Positions 1 to 7,356 of a DNA stretch of 18,235 bases are shown here, piece by piece. Position 1 is the stretch's first letter, and the number at the start of each line of letters is the position of its first letter. The position numbers were made by a program, and so were the translations under genes. Source of the DNA: Promethearchaeota archaeon (lineage in GTDB: Archaea; Asgardarchaeota; Lokiarchaeia; Sigynarchaeales; SOKP01); the NCBI GenBank assembly GCA_030620005.1, contig JAUXAJ010000075.1, positions 1 through 18,235 on the forward strand, given 5' to 3'. The notes below the pieces were generated by a model. That model was not told the DNA's origin and ran no database searches. It saw nothing but the letters and a program-made list of their open reading frames with translations.

Positions 1-112
1 GGGAAATGAATTCTACCGATGGAATAGCGGGAAGTTAAGCCTTTGGAGAAAGTGTAAGACTCGGCACGATTCCCGAATCTTGTCGAGCTGTTTTCGGTGA
101 ATTAGGAATCCA
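1..112 (+). rRNA. Probable 5S ribosomal RNA, 5' end missing at window edge
   Basis: The stretch carries GGGAAGTTAAGCC at 30-42, matching the conserved GGAAGUUAAGC loop and helix-II segment of archaeal and bacterial 5S rRNA. It is followed at the right distance by AGTGT and a long helix-IV/V-like hairpin, in which CTCGGCACGATTC (59-71) pairs with GAATCTTGTCGAG (75-87) with one mismatch and one G-U pair. From the position of the conserved loop, about 15 nt of the 5' end lie outside the window and the 3' end falls near 105-112. The loop before the conserved motif (CCGATGG) departs from the usual CCGAAC, so this is a structural and motif call, not a certain one. No other rRNA or tRNA is seen nearby. 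Confidence 0.45.
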
Positions 113-118
113 CTTGCT

Positions 119-1408
119 TTATTTAGCTAGTGGTAGTTCAAGGTCATTGAACTTGAATAATGAGATGTAATTTATTATTCTTTTTTTTTCAATTTTCACT
201 TCTATTAAATTATAATCTCTAAAACCCAATCCAATTTCTTCTGCTGCTTCCAACTGAAGTTCCCAAATTTTTGATATTTTTCCTTCTCGATTCAAATTCA
301 TTTCTCCCGAATCAAATCGAGGAGTATATGAAAACCATTCGCATTTTCCATTCTTCAAGGGCAAATCTTCGATTTCACTTAGAATCGAATGGGGGCTCAT
401 TAACGATAAATGTGCGAGATCGATGCACGCTTGATCTAATGCTACGGGATCTGAAGATGACAAAACCCCAATATCTGGTATGAAAGGCGTGTCGCTACCT
501 CCCGTGCAATCGCATTGATACACTATATCAATTGCGTAATTAACGTAAAAAATTTTGTCTTTACCGAAAAAATCAACAACGCCTTTAGCACTATCTACCA
601 TTTGGATAACAAATTCTTCACCTGTAGAGCTTCCCATGTCAATGACTTCGTTCTTACACATGGAACTACAAATGTAGCAATATCTACATTTATCCCAGTC
701 TTTTGTTAAATTTTTGTCATCTTTTTTTAGTGCTCCAGTTGGACAAGTTTTAACGCATGCATCGCAATCCATTGCTGAACATTTATCAAAATCGTACGAA
801 AATGTCTTTCCAACGTGAGCTTGCGTTTTCCCACCCTTAGAAATGCATCCAATTCCGAGATTTTTTATGGCTCCTCCGAAGCCACTACCTCCATGCCCTT
901 TAAAATGAGTTGCTAACACCATGTAGTCGAACTCGTTGAGTCTACCCGCAATTAAGACTTCTTTAAATCTCTTTCCGTTTATTTCTTGTATTTCGTAATC
1001 CAGCCCTTCTGGCCCATCTAGCATTAAAATCTTTGCTCCCATTGTCTCGTCAGTATAACCGTGCTTTAAAGCAATTTCTAAATACTCTTTTTCCGTTGTT
1101 CGACCACTATATTCAGTGTGAACTCCTGTGAGTTCTTCAGGTGCACCCCATCCACACGACTCTGCTACAAAAGGAATTGCCCCTAATTCTTTAACATAGT
1201 CGCATAAAAATCTGATGTAGCTCGGGCGTAAATATCTGACATTTTCCTCGGCCCCAAAATGCGTTTTTATAATTATTTTTTCATTTTTCTTAATCTTATT
1301 TTTAATTCCTAATTTTTCCAAGGCTAAAGGACCTTTTACTTTAGACATTGATTCTTCACGAGTATTAGTCCTTGCGGTAAAAAAATAAACGTCTGAATTC
1401 AAATGCAT
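119..1408 (-). CDS. DUF362 family protein with two-[4Fe-4S] ferredoxin domain
   Basis: This 429-residue iron-sulfur protein joins a DUF362 domain (about 25-320) to a ferredoxin insert. The DUF362 signature THFKGHGGSGFGGAIKNLG lies at 168-186. Ferredoxin cysteines are C210, C215, C218, C222 (followed by P) and C241, C244, C247, C251, enough for two [4Fe-4S] clusters; the first set has a C-x4-C spacing where C-x2-C is more usual. DUF362/ferredoxin proteins are widespread in anaerobes and presumably act in cytoplasmic electron transfer, but their reaction is unknown. No signal peptide or membrane segment is present. The ATG at 1408 follows GGAAAGAG, a fair ribosome binding site. It is divergent from the zinc-ribbon gene at 1628 and seems monocistronic. 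The TAA stop is at 119-121, just past the 5S-like RNA. Confidence 0.9.
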   Translation of the reverse strand: MHLNSDVYFFTARTNTREESMSKVKGPLALEKLGIKNKIKKNEKIIIKTHFGAEENVRYLRPSYIRFLCDYVKELGAIPFVAESCGWGAPEELTGVHTEYSGRTTEKEYLEIALKHGYTDETMGAKILMLDGPEGLDYEIQEINGKRFKEVLIAGRLNEFDYMVLATHFKGHGGSGFGGAIKNLGIGCISKGGKTQAHVGKTFSYDFDKCSAMDCDACVKTCPTGALKKDDKNLTKDWDKCRYCYICSSMCKNEVIDMGSSTGEEFVIQMVDSAKGVVDFFGKDKIFYVNYAIDIVYQCDCTGGSDTPFIPDIGVLSSSDPVALDQACIDLAHLSLMSPHSILSEIEDLPLKNGKCEWFSYTPRFDSGEMNLNREGKISKIWELQLEAAEEIGLGFRDYNLIEVKIEKKRIINYISLFKFNDLELPLAK

Positions 1409-1627
1409 TCACTCTTTCCACGTTTAATTTACATAAAATATGAGATATATGATATAAGAGACTAATTATTTAATTAATTTTTTAAATTTTCAAAATTCTA
1501 ACTAACTAAAAAAACAGGAATTATTATCAATTCATCCATTCAATTGAATAAAAGGACAAATATTTAACTTGTGATTTCTTCTATAATTAAAAGGAAGTAA
1601 ATAATAAACTCTAAAAAAGGTTGAGTA

Positions 1628-1858
1628 ATGGCTCGTTGTCCCGAATGTGGCGGATTTTTAAAGTGGGTTCCAGCTATAAGACAATTAGCATGCCAGTCTT
1701 GTGGACTTTCCTTGACACGCAACGAATTAGATAACTATTGGAAAAAAATCCGCAATGAAAACTATAATGAAACCGATGCCTTAACGAAGTCGAAGAATCG
1801 TAGAAAGGAATGGCTAGATTGGTATTCAAAAAGTAAGGAAGAGAAAGAAAGATACTAA
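1628..1858 (+). CDS. Small zinc-ribbon protein
   Basis: This 76-residue protein has two CxxC knuckles, C4/C7 and C22/C25 (CPECGG and CQSCG), about 14 residues apart, the layout of a one-domain zinc ribbon. The remainder (about 28-76) is charged and helical, rich in Lys, Glu, Arg and Trp, ending in KSKEEKERY. Such proteins bind nucleic acid or protein partners; no specific role can be read here. The ATG at 1628 is preceded by AGGTTGAG with very short spacing, and a TATA-like AAATATTTAA lies near 1557-1566. It is divergent from the DUF362 gene and convergent with the remnant at 1956-2201. Confidence 0.7.
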   Translation: MARCPECGGFLKWVPAIRQLACQSCGLSLTRNELDNYWKKIRNENYNETDALTKSKNRRKEWLDWYSKSKEEKERY

Positions 1859-1923
1859 AAAAATTCTCTAAATTCACTAAAAATGTCTTTTGTAAAGTTT
1901 TAAAATGGAAAAGAAATCCACTT

Positions 1924-1937
1924 CTCTTTAGGAAGAG
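1924..1937. terminator. Short hairpin between convergent genes
   Basis: CTCTT (1924-1928) and AAGAG (1933-1937) form a perfect 5-bp stem with a TAGG loop. It lies between the end of the zinc-ribbon gene and the end of the convergent zinc-finger remnant. It may serve as a bidirectional 3' end, but no long T-run follows, so the call is weak. Confidence 0.25.
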
Positions 1938-1955
1938 GTTAAGAACGAGAAATCA

Positions 1956-2201
1956 TTAAATCATCACACTTATCCCTATGTCTTCAAAATTACCAGAAAA
2001 TATTGATCTGCGAGAATCAAAAGTGGTAACCATTCCATTATTAGAAATATTTGTTAGGATTTTATTTTTTTGAATTGAATGTGCTTTTACTATTTTATTG
2101 GAACAATTAGAAGGATCTGGAAAGACACATCCTTTAAATCTACACTTTCTAGATAATTTTGAATAATGTTTACTCCATTCGATTCTATCATTTAAAGGCA
2201 T
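1956..2201 (-). pseudogene. Truncated zinc-finger protein, N-terminal remnant
   Basis: The 81-residue frame holds what looks like the start of a larger zinc-binding protein. C20, C25 and C33 are followed by the segment IVKAHSIQKNKIL (37-49). From memory, AHSIQ next to spaced cysteines is typical of the N-terminal zinc module of proteins several hundred residues long, some linked to defence or HNH-like nucleases. That recollection could not be tested. Here the frame stops right after NFEDIGISVMI. The two other minus frames downstream to 1859 give no convincing continuation, so a 3' deletion fits better than a single frameshift. The ATG at 2201 has only a weak upstream site (GTGATC). It could also be a functional short protein. 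Confidence 0.45.
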
Positions 2202-2399
2202 ATAAGATCACTATTTTTAAATTTTCTAATAATTCTTGGATAAACCTTTCGCTCCACAAGATTTTAAAATTAGCCCAGTTAAAACAGATTTGCAAGTAAA
2301 ATCTCAAACAGAGATGCATGAATATAAAGATTAAACTCTCGGTTGTTATAAATAATCGTATTAAATAAAAATAAAAAATAAAATTAATAAATACATTTT

Positions 2400-3113
2400 T
2401 CATTTAATTTCTATTACTTTTTTTTCTTCTTTTTCAGCAGATTTTTTCGGTACTATTAAGATCAGGACTCCGTTTTCAAAGCTGGCCTTAATTGTTTCCT
2501 TGTTAATATCTTCAGGCAAGATAAAGGACCTATAAAAACTAGTAGCCCTATACTCCCTCCTTATGAATTCGCCAGGGGGTTCTTCCTTTTTTTCTTTCTT
2601 TTCTTTATCTTTCTTTTCTTTATCTTTTTCTTTTTTTTCCTTTTTCTTGTCCTTATGGTTTATTATTTTATCCCCCTTTATTTCTAAAGTTCCTTCTTGG
2701 AACATTATTTCAACATTTCTTTTATTTAATCCCGGTAATTCAACAAATAGGGTATATTGTTTTTCGTTTTCAGTAACATTAACCAATGGAGTTCTGTAGA
2801 ATGGCTCGTTTTCTATTAAATCCAATGAGTCAGTGGGTCTTATTTTGAAAGCCCCCCAAACGGAATCGTCCACGGGTTGATCTTCAGATTGGCATAGGGG
2901 AAATGGTTTTTTTCTTTTAAGCGTTATTTCTTCTTCCTTTTCTGCAATATCTATAATTTCTTCTTTTTCTTCTTTAATATCAATCTTCTCTTCGCCTTCT
3001 TCTTCAACCTCTTTTTCATCTCCCACATCTTCCCCTTCTACACCTTCAGTCTCTTCGTCGTTATCTAATTCTTCGTCATCATTTTTGTTATCAAATTTTA
3101 TATTTTCGTTCAT
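2400..3113 (-). CDS. Hsp20/alpha-crystallin small heat-shock protein with acidic tail and K/E-rich insert
   Basis: The alpha-crystallin domain runs from about residue 106 to 223 (PLVNVTENEKQYTLFVELPG, then NGVLILIVPK), with a C-terminal VIEI matching the I-x-I oligomerisation motif. It is an ATP-independent holdase chaperone by family. Two features are unusual. Residues 10-66 are almost wholly Glu, Asp and Lys. A run of about 27 Lys, Glu and Asp residues (about 153-179) replaces the short loop before GEFIRREY. An upstream ATG at 3134 would add seven residues. I prefer the ATG at 3113 because GAGGTG (3123-3128 on the complement) lies nine bases ahead of it, whereas the upstream ATG has no such site. 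At 237 residues the protein is long for a family usually of 140-190. Confidence 0.9.
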   Translation of the reverse strand: MNENIKFDNKNDDEELDNDEETEGVEGEDVGDEKEVEEEGEEKIDIKEEKEEIIDIAEKEEEITLKRKKPFPLCQSEDQPVDDSVWGAFKIRPTDSLDLIENEPFYRTPLVNVTENEKQYTLFVELPGLNKRNVEIMFQEGTLEIKGDKIINHKDKKKEKKEKDKEKKDKEKKEKKEEPPGEFIRREYRATSFYRSFILPEDINKETIKASFENGVLILIVPKKSAEKEEKKVIEIK

Positions 3114-3168
3114 GATATTAGACACCTCACTCATTATTAATATGGAACAACAAAATTATAATAGAAAG

Positions 3169-3178
3169 ATATTATAAA
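3169..3178 (-). promoter_or_regulatory. TATA box of the small heat-shock gene
   Basis: The complement reads TTTATAATAT. A start site about 26 nt downstream, near 3147, gives a leader of about 33 nt to the ATG at 3113 with its strong ribosome binding site, which supports that start. Confidence 0.5.
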
Positions 3179-3600
3179 GTTTTGTATAAATGTCTTATCT
3201 GACAATTTATTCTCACATATGGTTAAAAATGTATTATTTTCAAAAATGTATTTGCTCAAGCTCACGACACGCTCACCACCATTTTTTTTTATTTTTAAAT
3301 TTTTCATTTTTTATTCAGATTATTCTTATTAATGAAAATAAAAAGAGGCCGTCGATTTATAAAGAAACAATTATATATAACATCAAACAATTGTTACGGG
3401 ATTCAAAAAAAAAATGAAATACTCAACTCAAGATTCGAATTAACAAACAATATTAATAATTATCCAAAGTAATCGTAATATTACGCGAATATAGCATGCT
3501 TGTTTTCTTTTAGTCATTCTAACTAAAAAAATATCACTTTTAGCGTCTTGATGAGATCATGTTTCTTTCTAGAAATAATAAATAAATAAAGATAAATTCT

Positions 3601-3654
3601 TGAGATTTAAAGAAGACTAATTCATTCATGAAATTTAAAGAAGACTAATTCATT
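3601..3654. repeat. Two tandem copies of a 26-bp unit, 28-bp period
   Basis: Copies at 3601-3626 and 3629-3654 share ATTTAAAGAAGACTAATTCA and flanking bases with a single mismatch, separated by 2 bp. They lie in the 749-bp gene-free stretch between the heat-shock promoter and the gene at 3884. Confidence 0.85.
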
Positions 3655-3742
3655 TATTATTATTTTTTAGTAGCTAAATAATATTAAAATTTATACATCT
3701 GGTAGGTAAAAACTCATTAAATTTTTTTTCAAAAAAAAACCA

Positions 3743-3771
3743 TTAGGTCTTTTTTGTCGGAAAACACCTAA
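3743..3771. repeat. Hairpin-forming inverted repeat
   Basis: TTAGGT (3743-3748) pairs with ACCTAA (3766-3771). After one C-C mismatch, TTTT (3750-3753) pairs with AAAA (3761-3764), leaving the loop TTGTCGG. Just upstream lies a run of eight T, one C and nine A (3722-3739), itself a perfect inverted repeat. Confidence 0.65.
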
Positions 3772-3883
3772 GATAAATCATTAATTCTGCGGTCTCGCGA
3801 AATTTTAATAGATGGATAGTACTTAAAACTTAAAGTATTCTATATTATAAAATCAAAACTAAAAAGAAGGGATTGTTTAGAAG

Positions 3884-4882
3884 ATGGAATTGTTCCAAGT
3901 AAATTGGGACGAAAAAGATCGATTATTCTTGGAATTCATGAGGAATAAAGAAGAAAAACTACATATTATTCCTGAAACTGTAAAGAGAATAAATATAAGG
4001 TTTGAAATTTCAAGATTAGATAAAGAAGGACCATTTAATAAACAATTACCTTATTTAGTTTCAGTAAGAAAATTTTATTTTACCGAAGAATTACTATCCT
4101 TTTCTATTGATTTAGATGAAATTAGCCACCTTGACGAGTTACAAATAGAATTTTTGCACCTCTCTATTTTCTTAAATTCGGGAAAAAGAATAGAAATATC
4201 AATCAGTCAAAAATTCGAACTAACTGAAATTTGCTACGACGAAGAGTGTTACGATCGGTACGATGGAACATGTTCAAATATCGGGAATAAATTTAATGTC
4301 TCGTTTTCACAAGAAAAAGTGTATGAAGAAGTTCAAACCGATTTCAAAACTCAAAAAGAAAAACGTACACGCATTTACGAAAGAAGTACAGTATCAGCTA
4401 CCGGTTTGAGTGATGATATAGTTTCAATGATACGTGAAAATAATGAAAGATTGAAAAGAGTAGAAAATGAATTAACTAACGTGTCCATGACCCTCAAAAG
4501 TATAGAATTAAATGGGTCCAGCTTTCCAAGGTCGGGACCTATAGTAAGGGGACCTCCACGAAGAGGCATCGAAAGAATAAAAAGAAGTAACGCAAAAAGT
4601 GTTATCAAGCCTTCTCAGAAAATGCTATTTTTAAAAGAATTAAAAATAGTTTTGAAGAACAGCACCAAGGAAGACGGAAGTTTTAACTTTAGAGATGTAT
4701 TAAAACCAATGAGCGAAATTGAGTTCAAAGCGATTATTCTTGATGAAGAAGATCTACTAAAGAAAGGAGAAGAAGCCATTAATAATCAAATTGAAAGAAT
4801 TAAAAAGGAAGAAATTATGGAAGAAATTATAGAAGAAAAAGAAGAAAAAGTTTTGCTTGAAAATTTAAAACTACCAAACTAG
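3884..4882 (+). CDS. Unrecognised protein with central coiled coil
   Basis: I do not recognise this 332-residue protein. Residues 1-125 look mainly beta-stranded, with alternating hydrophobic residues and the run RIEISISQKFEL. A Cys-bearing loop follows (ICYDEECYDRYDGTC). Residues 180-210 (DDIVSMIRENNERLKRVENE and on) look like a heptad coiled coil. Next comes a Pro/Arg/Gly linker (about 215-230, SGPIVRGPPRRG), a helical block (about 240-295) and a very acidic tail rich in EEI and EEK. There is no signal peptide or membrane segment. The ATG follows GAAGGGATT and a TATA-like element. It converges on the Orc1-like gene with an 87-bp gap, which suggests, but does not show, a role with it. The stop is TAG. 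Confidence 0.75.
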   Translation: MELFQVNWDEKDRLFLEFMRNKEEKLHIIPETVKRINIRFEISRLDKEGPFNKQLPYLVSVRKFYFTEELLSFSIDLDEISHLDELQIEFLHLSIFLNSGKRIEISISQKFELTEICYDEECYDRYDGTCSNIGNKFNVSFSQEKVYEEVQTDFKTQKEKRTRIYERSTVSATGLSDDIVSMIRENNERLKRVENELTNVSMTLKSIELNGSSFPRSGPIVRGPPRRGIERIKRSNAKSVIKPSQKMLFLKELKIVLKNSTKEDGSFNFRDVLKPMSEIEFKAIILDEEDLLKKGEEAINNQIERIKKEEIMEEIIEEKEEKVLLENLKLPN

Positions 4883-4969
4883 ACATTGATTTTAAACATT
4901 AGTTCTTTTCGTCAAAAATTCAAAACCTTTGTTAAATCTTACATCAAAAAATTTTAGTTAAAGTTAGGT

Positions 4970-6163
4970 TTAACTTTTAAATTTTTTTTCAAACATATCC
5001 TTTAATAATTCTGCTAGTTTTGGTACTGGTATATCTAACAGGGTAATTTTTAAATGACGTCCTCTTTGCGCGTTTTCTATTCGTACCGTTTTAGAAGAGA
5101 TAATCTTAAGCTGGCTTAAGGTCCGTGTATATTTTCTAAAACTCATTTTCACATGAGGTTCGACCGAATATTCTTCACAAGTTGCTATATATTCGCTAAA
5201 AGCATCTTCTACTAAAGCATAAGAATCTCCACTATTAATTAATAATTTTGCAATGCCAAGTAGAGCTAAGAGCTCTTGATCGCTTAATTTATCAATAACA
5301 TCACCTCGAAATGTAGGGTAGACATCGTTTGAAGAAGCCCGGATGATATCTGCCGTTATTATATCCAAACCTTCCTTATCCGCGTATGAGCCGCTTCTTC
5401 TTAAAATTTCGATACCGTGTCTAATGTTTTTATGCTCTGTAACGATTTGCGCGACCATTGATAAAATATCTTCTTCAACACTCTCGTTAAACGCAAGATC
5501 ACTTCGATAGCTTAAAATCTCCTTTGCTTCTTCGAAATTGTACGGTTTGAGCCTTATTTTTTCGTTTAATCGGCTTAAAATTCGCTCTGTTTCGATGGTC
5601 ATCCAATCATTCAATCTTGAAATTAATAAGATTGAAAGCTTCGCGTTTTGATGACCATAACTTTCAGCAATATTCAATAATGCTAAAATCTCATCTGAAT
5701 TTAACACGTGAACTTCATCTATTATCAACAGGATGTAGCCTTCTTCTCTAACTAATTTTGTTAGTATTGCTTTAATACTCTCATCGTCACTATATCCTCG
5801 TCCACTCCCGTGGGTGAACTTTCCTAATAATTCTCTGATGATTTTTGATTTGCTTCTAAAATTAATGCAATCGAAATATTCAACAAATAACTTTATATCA
5901 TTTTCCAAGGCTATCTTTTTCAAGTTCCTACCAAAATATTTTGCCGTTACGGTTTTCCCTATGCCCCCTCTTCCTAGAATTAAGCAATTGACGGAAGGTT
6001 GTTCCCCCTCATCTACAATCGTTTTATAATTATGAATTAATGTCTTAACAACATCTCCTCTACAAAGCAATTTAGGCGGAACATAGCTTAAATCAAGAGA
6101 GCTCGCTTTTCTAAAAATTGTTTTTTTTGAGAATTCCTTTCGAAACTCATTTTCGTCGGACAT
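4970..6163 (-). CDS. Orc1/Cdc6-like AAA+ ATPase with C-terminal winged helix
   Basis: This 397-residue protein has the layout of archaeal Orc1/Cdc6 initiators. An N-terminal DLSYVPPKLLCRGD segment (24-37) resembles the family's YVP...L..R lead-in. Walker A is GRGGIGKT (64-71) and Walker B is LLIIDEVHV (145-153, D149 and E150). A sensor-1 region ISRLND (181-186) and a sensor-2-like RHGIEILRR (248-256) follow, then a winged-helix-type region from about 285 on. By family it would bind origin DNA and load MCM. Walker A departs from the common GxxGTGKT and sensor 1 is atypical, so it may be a plasmid-type or STAND-like relative. A TATA-like TTTATACA near 6197-6204 and no ribosome binding site suggest a nearly leaderless mRNA. 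Confidence 0.8.
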   Translation of the reverse strand: MSDENEFRKEFSKKTIFRKASSLDLSYVPPKLLCRGDVVKTLIHNYKTIVDEGEQPSVNCLILGRGGIGKTVTAKYFGRNLKKIALENDIKLFVEYFDCINFRSKSKIIRELLGKFTHGSGRGYSDDESIKAILTKLVREEGYILLIIDEVHVLNSDEILALLNIAESYGHQNAKLSILLISRLNDWMTIETERILSRLNEKIRLKPYNFEEAKEILSYRSDLAFNESVEEDILSMVAQIVTEHKNIRHGIEILRRSGSYADKEGLDIITADIIRASSNDVYPTFRGDVIDKLSDQELLALLGIAKLLINSGDSYALVEDAFSEYIATCEEYSVEPHVKMSFRKYTRTLSQLKIISSKTVRIENAQRGRHLKITLLDIPVPKLAELLKDMFEKKFKS

Positions 6164-6283
6164 GAAATATCGTAATAAAAAATAATAGTTATTATTGTAT
6201 AAATAAATTTATTTCAATAAAAGTATAAACTTTTTTGTTAAACAACTAGTAGTTAAGAAAATTTAAAAATTTTTTAAAATTAG
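6164..6283. other. Very AT-rich spacer between orc1-like and recombinase genes
   Basis: This 120-bp spacer holds the orc1-like promoter, a perfect 14-bp palindrome AAATAAATTTATTT (6201-6214), an imperfect AATAATAGTTATTATT (6181-6196) and A/T tracts near 6260-6280. It could melt easily, as expected of an origin unwinding element, but such composition is also common in promoters here. Confidence 0.35.
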
Positions 6284-7213
6284 TCAATTCATATTGTTAA
6301 GAGGATGCATTGCTGAATAGGATTGTTTTAATTTTGAAATATCATTTTTGGCGTAAATCATGGTAGTGTTCGGATTACTGTGACCTAAAATATCTTGTAA
6401 CTCGCTAATATCCATTCCTTGTCTACGTAAATGCGTGGCTCCTGTGTGTCGAAAAATATGAGGCGTGATTATCTTTGAATCTGGAAATCCACATCTCTCT
6501 TTTATGGTTTTTATATCGTTTTGAATGACCCTTGGACTTAATGCTTGGTTTCTGGTGTTTACAATTAAAAATTCATCTTCATTGTATATAATTCGATTTT
6601 GTAAGTGTTCTTTAATGGTTTCTAGAGTTTTATTATCCACAGGAACAATTCTTTCCTTGTTTCCTTTTCCCCGAAGTCTTATGTATCCTCTCTCGAAATC
6701 AATATCTCTTATTTTAATATTACATAATTCGCTAACTCTTGCCATTGTTGCGTATAATAATCTAACGATTAAATAATATCGAGCACTTTTCCTTGAATTG
6801 AATTTCTTTTTATCTCTTATGTCGTTAAGGATTTTTTTGATATCTACTAAATCGAGAAATTTTGGTAAATTCTCTTCTATTCTAATCTTTGGAGTTTTGA
6901 TCGTGGCCATTGGATTAACCCCAGAAATGAATTCGTTAAGGGTTAAAAATTTGAAAAAGGATCTTAAAGAAGCTATTTTCCGACTTATTGCCTTTTTTGT
7001 GTAATTTTTTTCTTTTAGCTTTTTTAAGAAGTACCTAATTCTTTGACGGAGGAATGGTGAGCTTAATTCAAGGTCTCCTACGAGGTTAATGAATTTATTC
7101 AAATCGTAGCGGTATGTTTTAATAGTTGCTTGGGTGCAACCTTCTTCAATCTCTTTCGCAATCAGAAAATCATCCATGAAATCTGAAATTTTATAATCTA
7201 CCATCTTAATCAT
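6284..7213 (-). CDS. Tyrosine recombinase, XerA/XerC-D type
   Basis: This 309-residue integrase-family protein has a SAM-like core-binding domain (about 8-100) and a catalytic domain (about 115-300). The catalytic set is complete: R159 (TMARVSELC), K183 (RGKGNKER), H252 and R255 (HIFRHTG), H278 (LGHSN) and nucleophile Y287 (TTMIYAKN). By family it cuts and rejoins DNA, resolving chromosome dimers at a dif site or integrating and excising an element. Its size fits archaeal XerA rather than the longer SSV-type integrases. Two starts are possible, the ATG at 7213 and one at 7204; neither has a strong binding site. An inverted repeat overlaps its TATA box. The next gene on this strand is the Orc1-like ATPase, 120 bp downstream. 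Confidence 0.92.
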   Translation of the reverse strand: MIKMVDYKISDFMDDFLIAKEIEEGCTQATIKTYRYDLNKFINLVGDLELSSPFLRQRIRYFLKKLKEKNYTKKAISRKIASLRSFFKFLTLNEFISGVNPMATIKTPKIRIEENLPKFLDLVDIKKILNDIRDKKKFNSRKSARYYLIVRLLYATMARVSELCNIKIRDIDFERGYIRLRGKGNKERIVPVDNKTLETIKEHLQNRIIYNEDEFLIVNTRNQALSPRVIQNDIKTIKERCGFPDSKIITPHIFRHTGATHLRRQGMDISELQDILGHSNPNTTMIYAKNDISKLKQSYSAMHPLNNMN

Positions 7214-7224
7214 ATAACATCATG

Positions 7225-7248
7225 ATATTACAAGTAATGTAGTAATAT
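7225..7248. promoter_or_regulatory. Inverted repeat over the recombinase promoter
   Basis: ATATTAC (7225-7231) and GTAATAT (7242-7248) are perfect 7-bp arms around a 10-bp centre. The right arm coincides with the likely TATA box (TATATATTA on the complement, 7243-7251), and the left arm lies near the expected start site at about 7221. It could be an operator, perhaps for autoregulation, or a recombinase binding site. Confidence 0.45.
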
Positions 7249-7356
7249 ATAGAAGATATGTTATAGATGTCTTTTGAGTGATTAAAATTCTTGAGAAATT
7301 GGGATTTTCTCCATTATTGTATTTCTTTCTTATTTTCAATCATTAAAATTCAGAGC

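Larger units (their letters stand above)
3135..3883. other. 749-bp gene-free stretch with several inverted and tandem repeats
   Basis: No convincing gene was found on either strand. It contains the heat-shock promoter at one end and the promoter of the gene at 3884 at the other (TATA-like TATATTATAA near 3841-3850). Between them lie a perfect 12-bp palindrome CGTAATATTACG (3474-3485), the 26-bp tandem repeat (3601-3654), a T8/A9 mirror (3722-3739) and a long hairpin (3743-3771). Its closeness to an Orc1/Cdc6-like gene makes a replication origin one possibility, but no copy of a known origin recognition box was recognised. Confidence 0.5.

Noticed and set aside
2188..2403. 71-codon minus-strand frame between the zinc-finger remnant and the heat-shock gene
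   Set aside because: It overlaps the start of the remnant, is Phe/Ile/Leu-rich like translated AT-rich spacer, and lacks a binding site.
3190..3417. 75-codon plus-strand frame in the gene-free stretch
   Set aside because: It is Phe/Ile/His-rich, crosses the heat-shock promoter side and poly-T runs, and has no ribosome binding site or family likeness.
3316..3468. Short overlapping plus-strand frames around 3330-3468
   Set aside because: They are Lys/Asn/Ile-rich translations of AT-rich DNA without binding sites or motifs.
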